A DNA stretch of 64,000 nucleotides from Mycoplana azooxidifex (GCF_014196765.1 NZ_JACIEE010000007.1:62001-126000); one strand, 5' to 3'. Counted from the stretch's first letter, positions 32,962 through 41,603 are shown. The notes: a model not told the origin generated them from the letters alone. Numbers and translations are program-made.

Positions 32962-34029
32962 TCACGCCGCACCTCTCGCAAACAGTCGGCAACGGGCCGG
33001 GTCGATCTTGAGGCTGAGCGCTTCACCGGTCCGATAGGCGGTCTCGCCGCTGGCCGGCACGCGCACCTGCAGGGGCGCATGCGAAGCGGCGGTCTGCACA
33101 TGAAGCACCCGGTCGAGGCCGTGATAGGCGATGTCGGCGACCGTTCCGGAAAGCCGCTCGCCGGGCGGGCCGATGGCGACATTTTCCGGCCGCACCGCAA
33201 GCGTCGCCGGCCCCGGCTTCGCATCGACCAGCGCCAGCCTCAGGCCCTCCGCCTCGAAGACGCCGTCCGACACCGTGCCGTCGATGAAGTTCATCACGCC
33301 GATGAAATTGGCAACGAAGCGGTCGGCGGGCGCCTCGTAGATGTCCTCGGGCGAGCCGCACTGGAGCAGCCTGCCATCCTTCAGGATCGCCATGCGGTCG
33401 GCCATGACCAGGGCTTCCTCCTGGTCGTGCGTGACGATGATGAAGGTGATGCCCGCCTCGTGTTGCATGCGCTTCAATTCGAGCTGCATCTTCTCGCGCA
33501 GCTTCTTGTCGAGCGCGCCGAGCGGTTCGTCCAGCAACAGCACCTTCGGCCGCTTGACCAGCGCACGCGCGAGCGCCACGCGCTGCTTCTGTCCGCCGGA
33601 GAGCTGGTCGGGCTTGCGGTCGGCAAAGGCGGTGAGATCGGTCATTGCCAGCGTCTCGTCGACCCGTCGGCGAACTTCGGTTTTTGCCAGCCGCTCCATC
33701 TCCAGCCCGTAGGACAGGTTCTGGCGAACCGACATGTGCGGAAAGAGCGCGTAGGATTGGAACATCAGGTTGAGCGGCCGCTTCTCCGGCGGCAGCGGCG
33801 AGATGTCCTTGCCGTCCAGCAGGATCCGGCCGGCGCTCGGCGTCTCGAAGCCCGCCAGCATCCGCAGCAGCGTGGTCTTGCCGCAGCCCGAGGGGCCGAG
33901 CAGCGCGAAGAACTCGTTCTCGCGCACGTCGATCGAGATGCCATCGACGGCGACCACCGGGCCAAAGCTCTTGGCAACGCTCTCGATCCGAAGGATGGGG
34001 GGAGTCTCTGCGTCCATCGGGGCGTTCAT
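32962..34029 (-). CDS. polyamine/opine-type ABC transporter ATP-binding protein (PotA-like)
   Basis: 355 residues. The ATPase has Walker A (GPSGCGKTT), the Q-loop FQSYALFPHMSV, signature LSGGQKQRVALARAL, Walker B VLLLDEPLGALDKKLR and the switch His in VTHDQEEA. After residue about 240 comes a regulatory TOBE domain (LAVRPENVAIG). This architecture is that of PotA-like importers for spermidine, putrescine, iron or mannopine-type opines. Its ATG overlaps the end of the upstream permease gene by 4 bases. Confidence 0.9.
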   Translation of the reverse strand: MNAPMDAETPPILRIESVAKSFGPVVAVDGISIDVRENEFFALLGPSGCGKTTLLRMLAGFETPSAGRILLDGKDISPLPPEKRPLNLMFQSYALFPHMSVRQNLSYGLEMERLAKTEVRRRVDETLAMTDLTAFADRKPDQLSGGQKQRVALARALVKRPKVLLLDEPLGALDKKLREKMQLELKRMQHEAGITFIIVTHDQEEALVMADRMAILKDGRLLQCGSPEDIYEAPADRFVANFIGVMNFIDGTVSDGVFEAEGLRLALVDAKPGPATLAVRPENVAIGPPGERLSGTVADIAYHGLDRVLHVQTAASHAPLQVRVPASGETAYRTGEALSLKIDPARCRLFARGAA

Positions 34030-34874
34030 CGGACCTGTTCTTTGTTGAGCCATTGCGAGATCATCAGGGCGGTGGCGCTCACACCCATGACGATGGTGGC
34101 GAGCGCATTGACCTCGGGCGTGATGCCGAAGCGGATCATCGAATAGATCTGCATCGGCAGGGTGATCGACGAGCGGCCGGCGCCTGCGGTGAAGAAGGCG
34201 ATGATGAATTCGTCCACCGACAGCGTGAAGGCGAGCAGCGCGCCAGCGACGATCGCCGGTAGCAGCACCGGGAAGGTGATGCGCCAGAAGGTCGTCCAGC
34301 CGGACGCGCCGAGATCGCGCGAGGCTTCCACGATCGAATAGTCGAAATTCTTCAGCCTTGCCCGCACCACCGAGCAGACGAAGGCGAGGTCGAAGACCAC
34401 GTGGCTGACGACGATCGTGTGCAGCCCCATCGTCAGGTTCAGCCGCGAGAACAGCGACAGCAGCGCCACGGCAAGCACGATGTCGGGAATCACCATCGGC
34501 GCGAAGGCCAACGCCTCCAGACCGTTGCTCTTGCGCCGCCGTGTCTCCATGCCAAGCGCCAGAAGCGTGCCGAGCACGGTGGAGATCAGCGTGGCGAAGA
34601 CGGCGACGACCAGCGTGTTCCAGGCCGCGCGCAGGATATCGCCGTTGCCGGCCAGCGCGACATACCAGCGGGTGGAAAAGCCCGACCACGAGGTCGGCAG
34701 GCCGCTGTCGTTGAAGGACAGAAGCACGAGGACGGCGATCGGCAGATAGAGGAAGCCGAAGACGACAAGCAGCACGATCCGACCCGGGAGCTTGCGGCGG
34801 AACGCGCCCGGCACCGCAGCGCCGACCGCCGGTGGCGCGGCCGTCATCGCGTCGATTGTCGCCTGTCCGCTCAT
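34026..34874 (-). CDS. polyamine/opine-type ABC transporter permease (PotC-like)
   Basis: 282 residues, about six membrane helices, with the EAA loop IVEASRDLGASGWTTFWRITFPVLLPAIVAG. The position second after the PotB-like gene matches PotC. It overlaps both neighbours by 4 bases (ATGA-type junctions), so the three transport genes are translationally coupled. Membrane component of the importer; the substrate is set by the binding protein encoded at 35852-36910. Confidence 0.88.
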   Translation of the reverse strand: MSGQATIDAMTAAPPAVGAAVPGAFRRKLPGRIVLLVVFGFLYLPIAVLVLLSFNDSGLPTSWSGFSTRWYVALAGNGDILRAAWNTLVVAVFATLISTVLGTLLALGMETRRRKSNGLEALAFAPMVIPDIVLAVALLSLFSRLNLTMGLHTIVVSHVVFDLAFVCSVVRARLKNFDYSIVEASRDLGASGWTTFWRITFPVLLPAIVAGALLAFTLSVDEFIIAFFTAGAGRSSITLPMQIYSMIRFGITPEVNALATIVMGVSATALMISQWLNKEQVR

Positions 34875-35734
34875 GCCGCCTCTCCCCTGCGCTCGCCGCT
34901 GGCATGCGAGGTGGCGCGCGCCTGGACGAGGAGAAGCACGATCATCGTGGCGATCAGCGCCATGCCCAGCGCTGCGCCGAACGGCCAGTCGTTGGCGGTG
35001 AGGAACTGGTCATAGACAAGGTTGCCGACCATCTGGAAGCGGCCGCCGCCGAGCAACGCCGGCGTGACGAAGTTGCCGATCGACAGCACGAAGACGAACA
35101 CGCCGCCGGCGGCAACCCCCGGCAGGGTCAGGGGCAGCGTCACGCGGAAGAAGGTGCGGATCGGACCGGCGCCAAGATCGCGCGAGGCCTCCATCAGTTC
35201 CGGGTTCAACCGCGACAGCGTCGAATAGATCGCCAGGATCACGAAGGGCAGATAGTTGTAGACCAGGCCGATGATGACGGCGCTCTCCGTATAGAGCAGC
35301 GACAGGGGCTCGCCGGTGTAGCCCATGGCCCGCAGCAGGTTGTTGATCAGGCCCTCCCGGTTCAGGAGCACGATCCAGGCATAGGTCCGGATCAGGTAGT
35401 TGCTCCAGAACGGCAGCACGGCGAAGAACAGGAGGATCGGCTGGCGCATGCGCGGCGCCCGCGCGATCGCATAGGCGGCCGGATAGGCGATCAGGATCGC
35501 AATCAGCGTTGTCGTCAACGCGATCCGGGCGGAATTCAGGAAGATCCTCGCATAGAGCGGATCGGCAACGCGGGCGAAGTTCTCCAGCGTGAACGTATAG
35601 TCGATCCCGCCCCACGTGCCGCGCTGGAAGAAGGCATACGAAAGCACCAGCAGGCACGGCACGACCATGAAGGCCATGAGCCAGGCGACGCCGGGGGCGG
35701 CGAGCAGGTTCGGTCTGGTGGCATTGAAGGACAC
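34871..35734 (-). CDS. polyamine/opine-type ABC transporter permease (PotB-like)
   Basis: 287 residues with about six helices and the EAA loop LMEASRDLGAGPIRTFFRVTLPLTLPGVAAG. The best start is a GTG at 35734 (MSFNATRPNLLAAPGVAWL), since the next ATG falls inside the first helix. It partners the PotC-like permease. The gap to the upstream binding-protein gene contains a short RIME remnant at 35815. Confidence 0.87.
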   Translation of the reverse strand: MSFNATRPNLLAAPGVAWLMAFMVVPCLLVLSYAFFQRGTWGGIDYTFTLENFARVADPLYARIFLNSARIALTTTLIAILIAYPAAYAIARAPRMRQPILLFFAVLPFWSNYLIRTYAWIVLLNREGLINNLLRAMGYTGEPLSLLYTESAVIIGLVYNYLPFVILAIYSTLSRLNPELMEASRDLGAGPIRTFFRVTLPLTLPGVAAGGVFVFVLSIGNFVTPALLGGGRFQMVGNLVYDQFLTANDWPFGAALGMALIATMIVLLLVQARATSHASGERRGEAA

Positions 35735-35814
35735 GTCTAATTCGGCCTTGCTGCTGTCTGGAGAGAAGGCGACGCTGCCGCGCCGGCTCGGTCGACGGAG
35801 GCTGCCGGCGGCGG

Positions 35815-35842
35815 CCCCTCTCCCCGCTTGCAGGGAGAGGGG
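35815..35842. repeat. short RIME-type palindrome
   Basis: CCCCTCTCCCCGCTTGCAGG followed by GAGAGGGG: one hairpin module of the same repeat family, just after the binding-protein gene. Such structures after a binding-protein gene often stabilise its mRNA, which would raise its level over the permeases. Confidence 0.7.
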
Positions 35843-35851
35843 CGAAGACGG

Positions 35852-36910
35852 CTAGTTCGCGGCCTTGATCTCGCTGACGGCACGCGAATAGTCCTTCTGC
35901 GCCGGGCCGAGGTCGCGCAGAAGCTCGTATTTGGCAAGTTCGGCCGGCGGCATCTTCATGTTCGGGTACTGCTCGCCGAGCGCGGCCGGCAGGCTTTCCA
36001 TGGCGGCCTTGTTTGGCACCTTGTAGAGAATGTTCTCCGCTGCCCAGGCGTGGTTCTTCGCATCCAGGATGAAGTCGATGAACTTCATCGCGTTCGCCTT
36101 GTTCTCCGAACCCTTCAGGACGACCATCGTGTCGACCCAGAGGTCGGAACCTTCCTTCGGCACGACGAACTTGATGTCCTTGTTCTCGGCGATGCCGTAG
36201 TTGCACCAGCCGTCCCAGGCATGCACCAGCGACGCCTCGCCGGAGACGAGCTTGGCATAGAAGGTCGTGTCGTCATAGGCGAGCAGCGTCTTCTTCGCCT
36301 CGATCAGCAGGTCTCGGGCCTCGTTGATCTTGGCCGGATCGGCCTCGTTGACGGAAGATCCCTTGGCGAGAAGGCCTGCGGCCATCAGCCAGCGGTCGGT
36401 CGCCAGCATGGTCGTCTTGCCCTTGATGTCGTCGGCGGGCTGAAGCAGGCTCATCCAGCTGTCGGGCGTGCCGCTGACCTTGTCCGAGCGGTAGCAAAGG
36501 CCGGTCGTGCCCCAGGTGTAGGGGACCGAGTACGCATTGCCCGGATCGTAGGCGAGCGCTGCGGCTTCCGGATAAAGATTGGCGAGGTTGGGAATCGCGG
36601 CCTTGTCCAGCGGTTCGACCAGGCCCTGCGCGTTCAGGACTTCTGCAAACGGCGAGGAGACGAAGACGATGTCGTAGCCCTTGCCACCGCTCGCCATGAG
36701 CTTGCCCATGATCTCTTCGTTGGTCGCGTGGTTGACCACCTCGATCTCCAGGCCGGTCGCCGCCTTGAAGCTCTCGGCGATGTCCTTCGCCATGTAGCCG
36801 TCCCAGTTGGAGATGACGAGGTCCGCGGCCGATGCCGTCCCCGCGGTCAGGCTTGCGGCAATGACAGCCGCGGCCGCGCGCAATGCGCCCGTTCCGTTTC
36901 TCGCTTTCAC
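35852..36910 (-). CDS. polyamine/opine-type ABC transporter substrate-binding protein (PotD/PotF-like)
   Basis: 352 residues. The start is a GTG 7 bases after GGGAG and gives a signal peptide (AAAAVIAASLTAGTASA). The mature protein begins ADLVISNWDGYMAKDI and carries YDIVFVSSPFAEVLNAQGL, YSVPYTWGTTGLCYRSDKV and DTMVVLKGSENKANAMKFIDF, all usual in the PotD/PotF class. It captures a cationic or opine-like solute in the periplasm. It is the first gene of the leftward series of ten, divergent from the GntR regulator. Confidence 0.88.
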   Translation of the reverse strand: MKARNGTGALRAAAAVIAASLTAGTASAADLVISNWDGYMAKDIAESFKAATGLEIEVVNHATNEEIMGKLMASGGKGYDIVFVSSPFAEVLNAQGLVEPLDKAAIPNLANLYPEAAALAYDPGNAYSVPYTWGTTGLCYRSDKVSGTPDSWMSLLQPADDIKGKTTMLATDRWLMAAGLLAKGSSVNEADPAKINEARDLLIEAKKTLLAYDDTTFYAKLVSGEASLVHAWDGWCNYGIAENKDIKFVVPKEGSDLWVDTMVVLKGSENKANAMKFIDFILDAKNHAWAAENILYKVPNKAAMESLPAALGEQYPNMKMPPAELAKYELLRDLGPAQKDYSRAVSEIKAAN

Positions 36911-37128
36911 GAAAAAACTCCCTTGTTTGATTTGTTCCTGGCCTCTGTGATGCAGCCCGCCGGTTGATCCGAACTCTTTGCCGCGTCTCTTGGCAGTATT
37001 AATTATAAAATAAATACGTCAATAGGGATTCGGCTGAAATCGCCGCGTGCAGAAATTCGTCGTTGCGAGGCTTGCGAAACGGCGGCGCAACGGGCAGCAT
37101 GCGCGGCAATGGAGGCCCGTTTGAGCGC
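36911..37128. promoter_or_regulatory. divergent control region of the two-armed catabolic locus
   Basis: 218 bases between the binding-protein gene and the GntR gene. An AT-rich island (about 36995-37025) contains, on the minus strand, TTGACG followed by TATAAT- and TAATAC-like -10 candidates, though none has an ideal spacing (9 and 15 bases). The rest shows GC-rich 5' leader. The GntR product probably binds here. Confidence 0.45.
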
Positions 37129-38061
37129 ATGATTCCGGAACCGAAGCGCCCCAGCTATCGCCATGTCGAACTGGCGCAAAAAATACTGGATATCGCCGGC
37201 GAACGCGGAATTTCGCCGGGCGACCGGCTGGCCGAACAGGCGCTGGCGTCTCTCTGCAACGTCTCCAGAACCCCAATCCGCAAGGCGCTTCAAGTGCTTG
37301 CCGAGCGCGGCCTGGTCACGACCGAGGCCGAAGGCGGCTATCTGCTCGCCGTCGACCCCGCAGCAACAGCAAGGCTCGACGATACCTCGGACGGCGATGG
37401 CGAAAGCGAGATCCATGCGGCGATCCTGCGCGACCTCGCCGCTGGCCGCATTGCCGAGACGCAGACGGTCGCCTCGCTCCAGCGCCGATACCAGGTCTCG
37501 CGGCAGACGGTACAAAATGCGCTGATGAAACTGGCGGAAGAGAACGTCGCCGAACGCGGCGCGGGGCAGCAGTGGCTGCTGAAGCAGTTTGCCGTCAGCG
37601 GCGATGCGGTCGCGCGCAGCTACGAATTCCGCCTTGCGACCGAACCGCTCGCGCTCACCCTTCCCGACTTCCGCCGCGACCTGCCGGCGCTGGTCGCACT
37701 GCGCCAGTCGATGCTGATCCTGAAGGGCATGAGCGAGGCGACCTTCGATCGCAAGCTGTTCGAGCGCACCGATTTCGACTTCCATACGCTGATCGCGAAG
37801 GGCTGCAGCAACCCGTTCATGGCCGAGGCCCTGGTGAACCATCATCGCCGTCGCCGCGCGATCCCGCCTGCGGGCCATGTCGCGGTGTTCCGTCTGATGC
37901 AGTCCAATCTGGAGCACCTGCAGATCGTCGAGCAGATCGAGCGCGGGCAGATGGAGCTTGCGGCCGATCTCATGCGGGTCCACCTGCAGCTTTCCCGCCA
38001 GCAGCGGCCCCGGCTCGCCGGCCGCGGCGTGCCGCCCGCCTTCAAACTCGTGTCGCGTTGA
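37129..38061 (+). CDS. GntR-family regulator with two winged-helix domains and an FCD-like C-terminus
   Basis: 310 residues from the ATG at 37129; ATGs at 37063 and 37099 are alternatives and none has a perfect ribosome binding site. Residues about 8-70 form one winged helix (GDRLAEQALASLCNVSRTPIRKALQVL). Residues about 85-145 form another (IHAAILRDLAAGRI; LQRRYQVSRQTVQNALMKLAEEN). The remainder is alpha-helical and resembles an FCD ligand domain (FDFHTLIAKGCSNPFMAEAL). Normal FCD regulators have one winged helix. The likely role is ligand-relieved control of both arms of this locus. Confidence 0.78.
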   Translation: MIPEPKRPSYRHVELAQKILDIAGERGISPGDRLAEQALASLCNVSRTPIRKALQVLAERGLVTTEAEGGYLLAVDPAATARLDDTSDGDGESEIHAAILRDLAAGRIAETQTVASLQRRYQVSRQTVQNALMKLAEENVAERGAGQQWLLKQFAVSGDAVARSYEFRLATEPLALTLPDFRRDLPALVALRQSMLILKGMSEATFDRKLFERTDFDFHTLIAKGCSNPFMAEALVNHHRRRRAIPPAGHVAVFRLMQSNLEHLQIVEQIERGQMELAADLMRVHLQLSRQQRPRLAGRGVPPAFKLVSR

Positions 38062-38066
38062 ACCCC

Positions 38067-39362
38067 ATGGCAGCGCCGAGCACGATAGCCCTCTTTCCCG
38101 AAGCGAGTTTCGGCGCGGCGCTGAATTGCGTGGGCATCGCCCAGGAACTGCGGCGGCTCGGCGCGCGACCGGTGTTTATCTGTCATCCGGGTTTCTCCGG
38201 CGTTTTTTCCGAGTGCGGCTTTCCCGAATACCAGCTCGCCGACGACGCCTCCGGGCCGCCGACCGACTGGAACGATTTCATCGAGCGCCACCAGGACGCT
38301 TTCCGGCAGTCCCCGTTCGAACAGCTGGAAAGCTATGTCGGCCCGACTTGGGACGCGATCGTGGACACGGCGATCCGTGTCGAGGAGCCGTTACGCCAGT
38401 TGCTTTCGCGGCTGAAGCCGGATGCGATCGTGCTCGACAACGTCGTCATGTTCCCGGCGATCGCCAATGCCGGCGTGCCGTGGATCCGCGTCGTTTCCTG
38501 CGCGGAGACGGAAGTGCCGGACGAAAACGTGCCGCCCTATCTCTCCGGCTGCGGCGGGTCGCCGGGCCCCGGCTGGCAGAAATTCGAGAGAGCCTACGAG
38601 CGGGTTACGGGGCCGGCCTATCGGCGCTTTTCCGCCTTCCTCGCCGAGTGCGGGTTGAAACCGCCGGAGACCTCGAATTTTCTCTCCGCCTCGCCGTGGC
38701 TGAACCTGCTGCTGGCGCCGGAGATCATTCGCCACCGGCGGCAGGCCCCGCTCGACCCGCAGACGTTCGTCTTTCTCGACGGATGCGTGCGCCACGAGGC
38801 GCCCTATGAGCCGCCGCGGTTTGCCAGCCACAACGACGCGCCACTGGTGCTGACGAGCTTCGGCTCGCTCGGGGCAATGGACGTAGTGATGATGACGCGA
38901 ATGATCGAGGTGTTTTCCACCCTGCCCTGCCGCTTCCTCGTCAATGCCGGCCACTGGCGCGACGCGTACCGCGAGGTGCCGGACAACGTCTTCATCGACA
39001 GCTGGTTTCCCCAGCCCTCGGTCGTCGCGCAGGCGAGCCTGTTCATCCATCACGGCGGCAACAACTCCTTTTGCGAGGCCCTCTATTTCGGCGTGCCCTC
39101 GCTCGTCATGCCCTACTGCTGGGACGGGCACGACAACGCCACCCGCGCGACTGAGGCCGGCGTCGGCCGGAAACTCGATCGCTACGGCTGGAGCGACGGC
39201 GGGCTCGCCGCCGCCATCACCGATCTCGTCGCCGACAAGGCGATGGCGGGACGATTGAAGGCCAATGCTAAGACGATGCAGGCGGCGGCCGGTGCGACCC
39301 GGGCCGCAGAGGAGATCCTGAAGGTGGCGGGGGCCCCGTCCATCGGGGCGCGGGCATCCTGA
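38067..39362 (+). CDS. GT1-type glycosyltransferase-like protein, paralogue B
   Basis: 431 residues from the ATG at 38067, 5 bases after the GntR stop; a TTG at 38058 is possible. It is a full-length paralogue of the protein encoded at 31484-32776: IALFPEASFGAALNCVGIAQ, DAIVLDNVVMFPAI, PYLSGCGG, LTSFGSLGAMD, IDSWFPQPSVVAQASLFIHH, GGNNSFCEALYFGVPSLVMP and WDGHDNATRA. Coupling to the regulator gene and to an aldehyde dehydrogenase places it in the same process as the leftward genes. The two copies may glycosylate different intermediates or form a heterodimer. Confidence 0.75.
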   Translation: MAAPSTIALFPEASFGAALNCVGIAQELRRLGARPVFICHPGFSGVFSECGFPEYQLADDASGPPTDWNDFIERHQDAFRQSPFEQLESYVGPTWDAIVDTAIRVEEPLRQLLSRLKPDAIVLDNVVMFPAIANAGVPWIRVVSCAETEVPDENVPPYLSGCGGSPGPGWQKFERAYERVTGPAYRRFSAFLAECGLKPPETSNFLSASPWLNLLLAPEIIRHRRQAPLDPQTFVFLDGCVRHEAPYEPPRFASHNDAPLVLTSFGSLGAMDVVMMTRMIEVFSTLPCRFLVNAGHWRDAYREVPDNVFIDSWFPQPSVVAQASLFIHHGGNNSFCEALYFGVPSLVMPYCWDGHDNATRATEAGVGRKLDRYGWSDGGLAAAITDLVADKAMAGRLKANAKTMQAAAGATRAAEEILKVAGAPSIGARAS

Positions 39363-39419
39363 CCGGGAAGGTGGCGCCGGCACCGGCGCAAGACGGAACA
39401 AACGCAGGTGGGAACGAGC

Positions 39420-40898
39420 ATGCGCGACAAGCTTTTCATCGACGGACAATGGGCTGCCCCTGCCGAGGGCGGGACCTTCCCGGTCATCGACCCGGCAACG
39501 GAAGAGACGATCTTCCAGGCGCCGGCCGGCACAGCCCGGGACATAGACCACGCGGTCCGAGCCGCCCGCCACGCCTTTGATCACGGCCCCTGGCCGAGGC
39601 TCTCCGGCAAGGAGCGCGCCGGCTGCCTGCGCCGCATCGCCGACATCATCCTGGCCCGCAAGGAAGAGCTCGCCCGTCTGGAAGTGCGCGACAACGGCAA
39701 GCCGCTGCCGGAGGCGATCTGGGACATGGAGGACACCGCCGGCTGCTTCAATTTCTATGCGGGACTGGCCGAGGAGATGGACGAGCATCCCGAAGAGACG
39801 ATCGTGCTCACCGAACCGCGCTTCTCGTCGAAGGTGGTGCGGGAGCCGGTCGGCGTCGCCGGCGCCATCATTCCGTGGAACTATCCCCTGCTGATGGCGT
39901 CGTGGAAGGTGGCGCCAGCGCTCGCCGCAGGCTGCACCATGGTGCTCAAGCCCTCGGAACTGACGCCGCTGACCGCGCTGGAGCTGGGCGCGATCGTCGA
40001 AGAGGCCGGCCTGCCGGCAGGCGTGCTCAACATCGTCACCGGCCTCGGCGCCGATGCCGGCCAGCCGCTCTCCGAGCATTCCGGCGTCGACAAGCTCGCC
40101 TTCACCGGCTCCGTGCCGACGGGCGCGAAGATCATGGCGGCGGCGGCGCGCGACATCAAGAACATCAGCCTGGAGCTCGGCGGCAAGTCGCCCTTCGTCG
40201 TCTTCGCCGACAGCGATATCGACAAGGCCGTCGAATGGATCATGTTCGGCATCTTCTGGAACCAGGGCCAGGTCTGCTCGGCGACCTCGCGCGTGCTGGT
40301 CGAGGAGAGCCTCTATCCGGCGCTGCTCGAGCGGCTCGTCGAAGAAGCGGCAAGAATCAGGATCGGCAACGGGCTTGCTGACGGTACGTTGCTCGGGCCG
40401 CTGGTATCGAAGGGACAATATGACAAGGTGCTGGCAGCGATCGAGCGCGGCAGGCAGGAGGGCGCGACCATTGCCGGCGGCGGCAAGCGTCCGGCCGGGC
40501 TGAACACCGGCTATTTCCTCGAGCCGACGATCCTGACCGACATGGCCGAGGACAGCTTCGTCTGGAAGGAAGAGATCTTCGGCCCCGTCGTCTGCGTGAA
40601 GCCGTTCCGCGACGAGGAAGACGCGATCCGCATGGCCAACAACAGCCGCTTCGGGCTTGCGGCTGCGGTCATGTCGAAGGACCGTGTCAGATGCGAGCGC
40701 GTCGCCCGGGCCTTCCGCGCCGGGATCGTCTGGATCAACTGCTCGCAGCCGACCTTCACCGAGGCCCCGTGGGGCGGCTACAAGCAGTCCGGCATCGGCC
40801 GCGAGCTCGGCCGCTGGGGTCTCGCGAACTATCTGGAGACGAAGCAGATCACCGCGTTTGAGAGCGACGAGCCCTGGGGCTGGTACATCAAGAACTGA
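39420..40898 (+). CDS. aldehyde dehydrogenase (betaine-aldehyde/aminoaldehyde type)
   Basis: 492 residues from the ATG at 39420, with GGTGGGA 5 bases before; an in-frame GTG at 39408 is less likely. Catalytic Cys286 lies in NQGQVCSATSRVLVEE, with the glutamate in LELGGK and PWNYPL at the cofactor turn. The motif set fits aminoaldehyde and betaine-aldehyde dehydrogenases, in keeping with the polyamine-type importer and the amine-linked enzymes of the opposite arm. It is the last gene of the rightward arm. Confidence 0.87.
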   Translation: MRDKLFIDGQWAAPAEGGTFPVIDPATEETIFQAPAGTARDIDHAVRAARHAFDHGPWPRLSGKERAGCLRRIADIILARKEELARLEVRDNGKPLPEAIWDMEDTAGCFNFYAGLAEEMDEHPEETIVLTEPRFSSKVVREPVGVAGAIIPWNYPLLMASWKVAPALAAGCTMVLKPSELTPLTALELGAIVEEAGLPAGVLNIVTGLGADAGQPLSEHSGVDKLAFTGSVPTGAKIMAAAARDIKNISLELGGKSPFVVFADSDIDKAVEWIMFGIFWNQGQVCSATSRVLVEESLYPALLERLVEEAARIRIGNGLADGTLLGPLVSKGQYDKVLAAIERGRQEGATIAGGGKRPAGLNTGYFLEPTILTDMAEDSFVWKEEIFGPVVCVKPFRDEEDAIRMANNSRFGLAAAVMSKDRVRCERVARAFRAGIVWINCSQPTFTEAPWGGYKQSGIGRELGRWGLANYLETKQITAFESDEPWGWYIKN

Positions 40899-40923
40899 TG
40901 CGCGGCCGCGTCTCCGCCCTCGC

Positions 40924-41532
40924 TCAATCGGCTTTCGCAAGAAGGCCGGACGCCAGGCAACGGAATGCTTCGAGTGCCTTCGCCAGGACGTCCTGAGGCT
41001 CGGTGCTGGCCGCGATCCAGAGCGCGGCGTTCAAGGCGGCGCCGTTCAGAAGCCGCGCGGCCGCCTCGGGATCGACCGGCTTTAGGCGGCCCTCCGCAAC
41101 CAGGCCCTGGACCTTGGCGAGCGTCGCCTGCAGGCAGTTGTTCTGGCTCGGCCACTGCGACGGATCGCCTAGAAACGCCGGTCCGTCGAGCAGCACGATA
41201 CGCTGCACCTCCGGCTCCAAGGCCATCTCGATATAGGCCCTTCCTTCTTCCAGAAGACCCTGCCAGTCATCTCCGGCTGCGTCCCCGATCGCCTTCGCGC
41301 GCGCCGCCATCTCGCCGTCGATGCGATCCACCACGGCCTGGAGCAGCCCGCGCTTGTCGCCGAAATTATGGTACAAGGCACCGCGCGTCAGCCCCGCAGC
41401 GGCGGTCAGATCGTCCATCGAGGCGTTCGCGTAGCCCTTCTCGGCGAACGCCTTGCGCGCTGCCTGGATCAACTTGGCGCGAGTCTCCTCCATCATTTCC
41501 AAACGCCGGTTCGCTACCAACTCGGACTCCAT
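40924..41532 (-). CDS. TetR-family repressor
   Basis: 202 residues. The N-terminal helix-turn-helix is clear (MEETRAKLIQAARKAFAEKG; MDDLTAAAGLTRGALYHNFGDKRGLL). The helical C-terminal ligand domain ends LEAFRCLASGLLAKAD. It diverges from a RidA-family gene, and the 165-base gap holds three copies of an ATACG...CGTAT operator. It very probably represses itself and the RidA gene. The inducer is unknown. Confidence 0.88.
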   Translation of the reverse strand: MESELVANRRLEMMEETRAKLIQAARKAFAEKGYANASMDDLTAAAGLTRGALYHNFGDKRGLLQAVVDRIDGEMAARAKAIGDAAGDDWQGLLEEGRAYIEMALEPEVQRIVLLDGPAFLGDPSQWPSQNNCLQATLAKVQGLVAEGRLKPVDPEAAARLLNGAALNAALWIAASTEPQDVLAKALEAFRCLASGLLAKAD

Positions 41533-41540
41533 TTATTCAG

Positions 41541-41603
41541 ATACATTACGTATATGGATTGACATACGCAACGTATGCCAATATCTCTACATACGCGACG
41601 TAT
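41541..41603. promoter_or_regulatory. three TetR operator boxes with overlapping ridA-like promoter
   Basis: Boxes ATACATTACGTAT (41541-41553, one arm mismatch), ATACGCAACGTAT (41564-41576, within the longer perfect dyad CATACG-CAA-CGTATG at 41563-41577) and ATACGCGACGTAT (41591-41603), centred at 41547, 41570 and 41597. TTGACA at 41559-41564 overlaps the middle box, and TATCTC at 41582-41587 is a possible -10 with a 17-base spacer. Repressor binding would block this promoter. Confidence 0.75.

Noticed and set aside
36911-37128. a complete consensus promoter on the minus strand
   Set aside because: TTGACG, TATAAT and TAATAC are present, but their spacings (9 and 15 bases) are not those of a sigma70 promoter; kept only as a control region.
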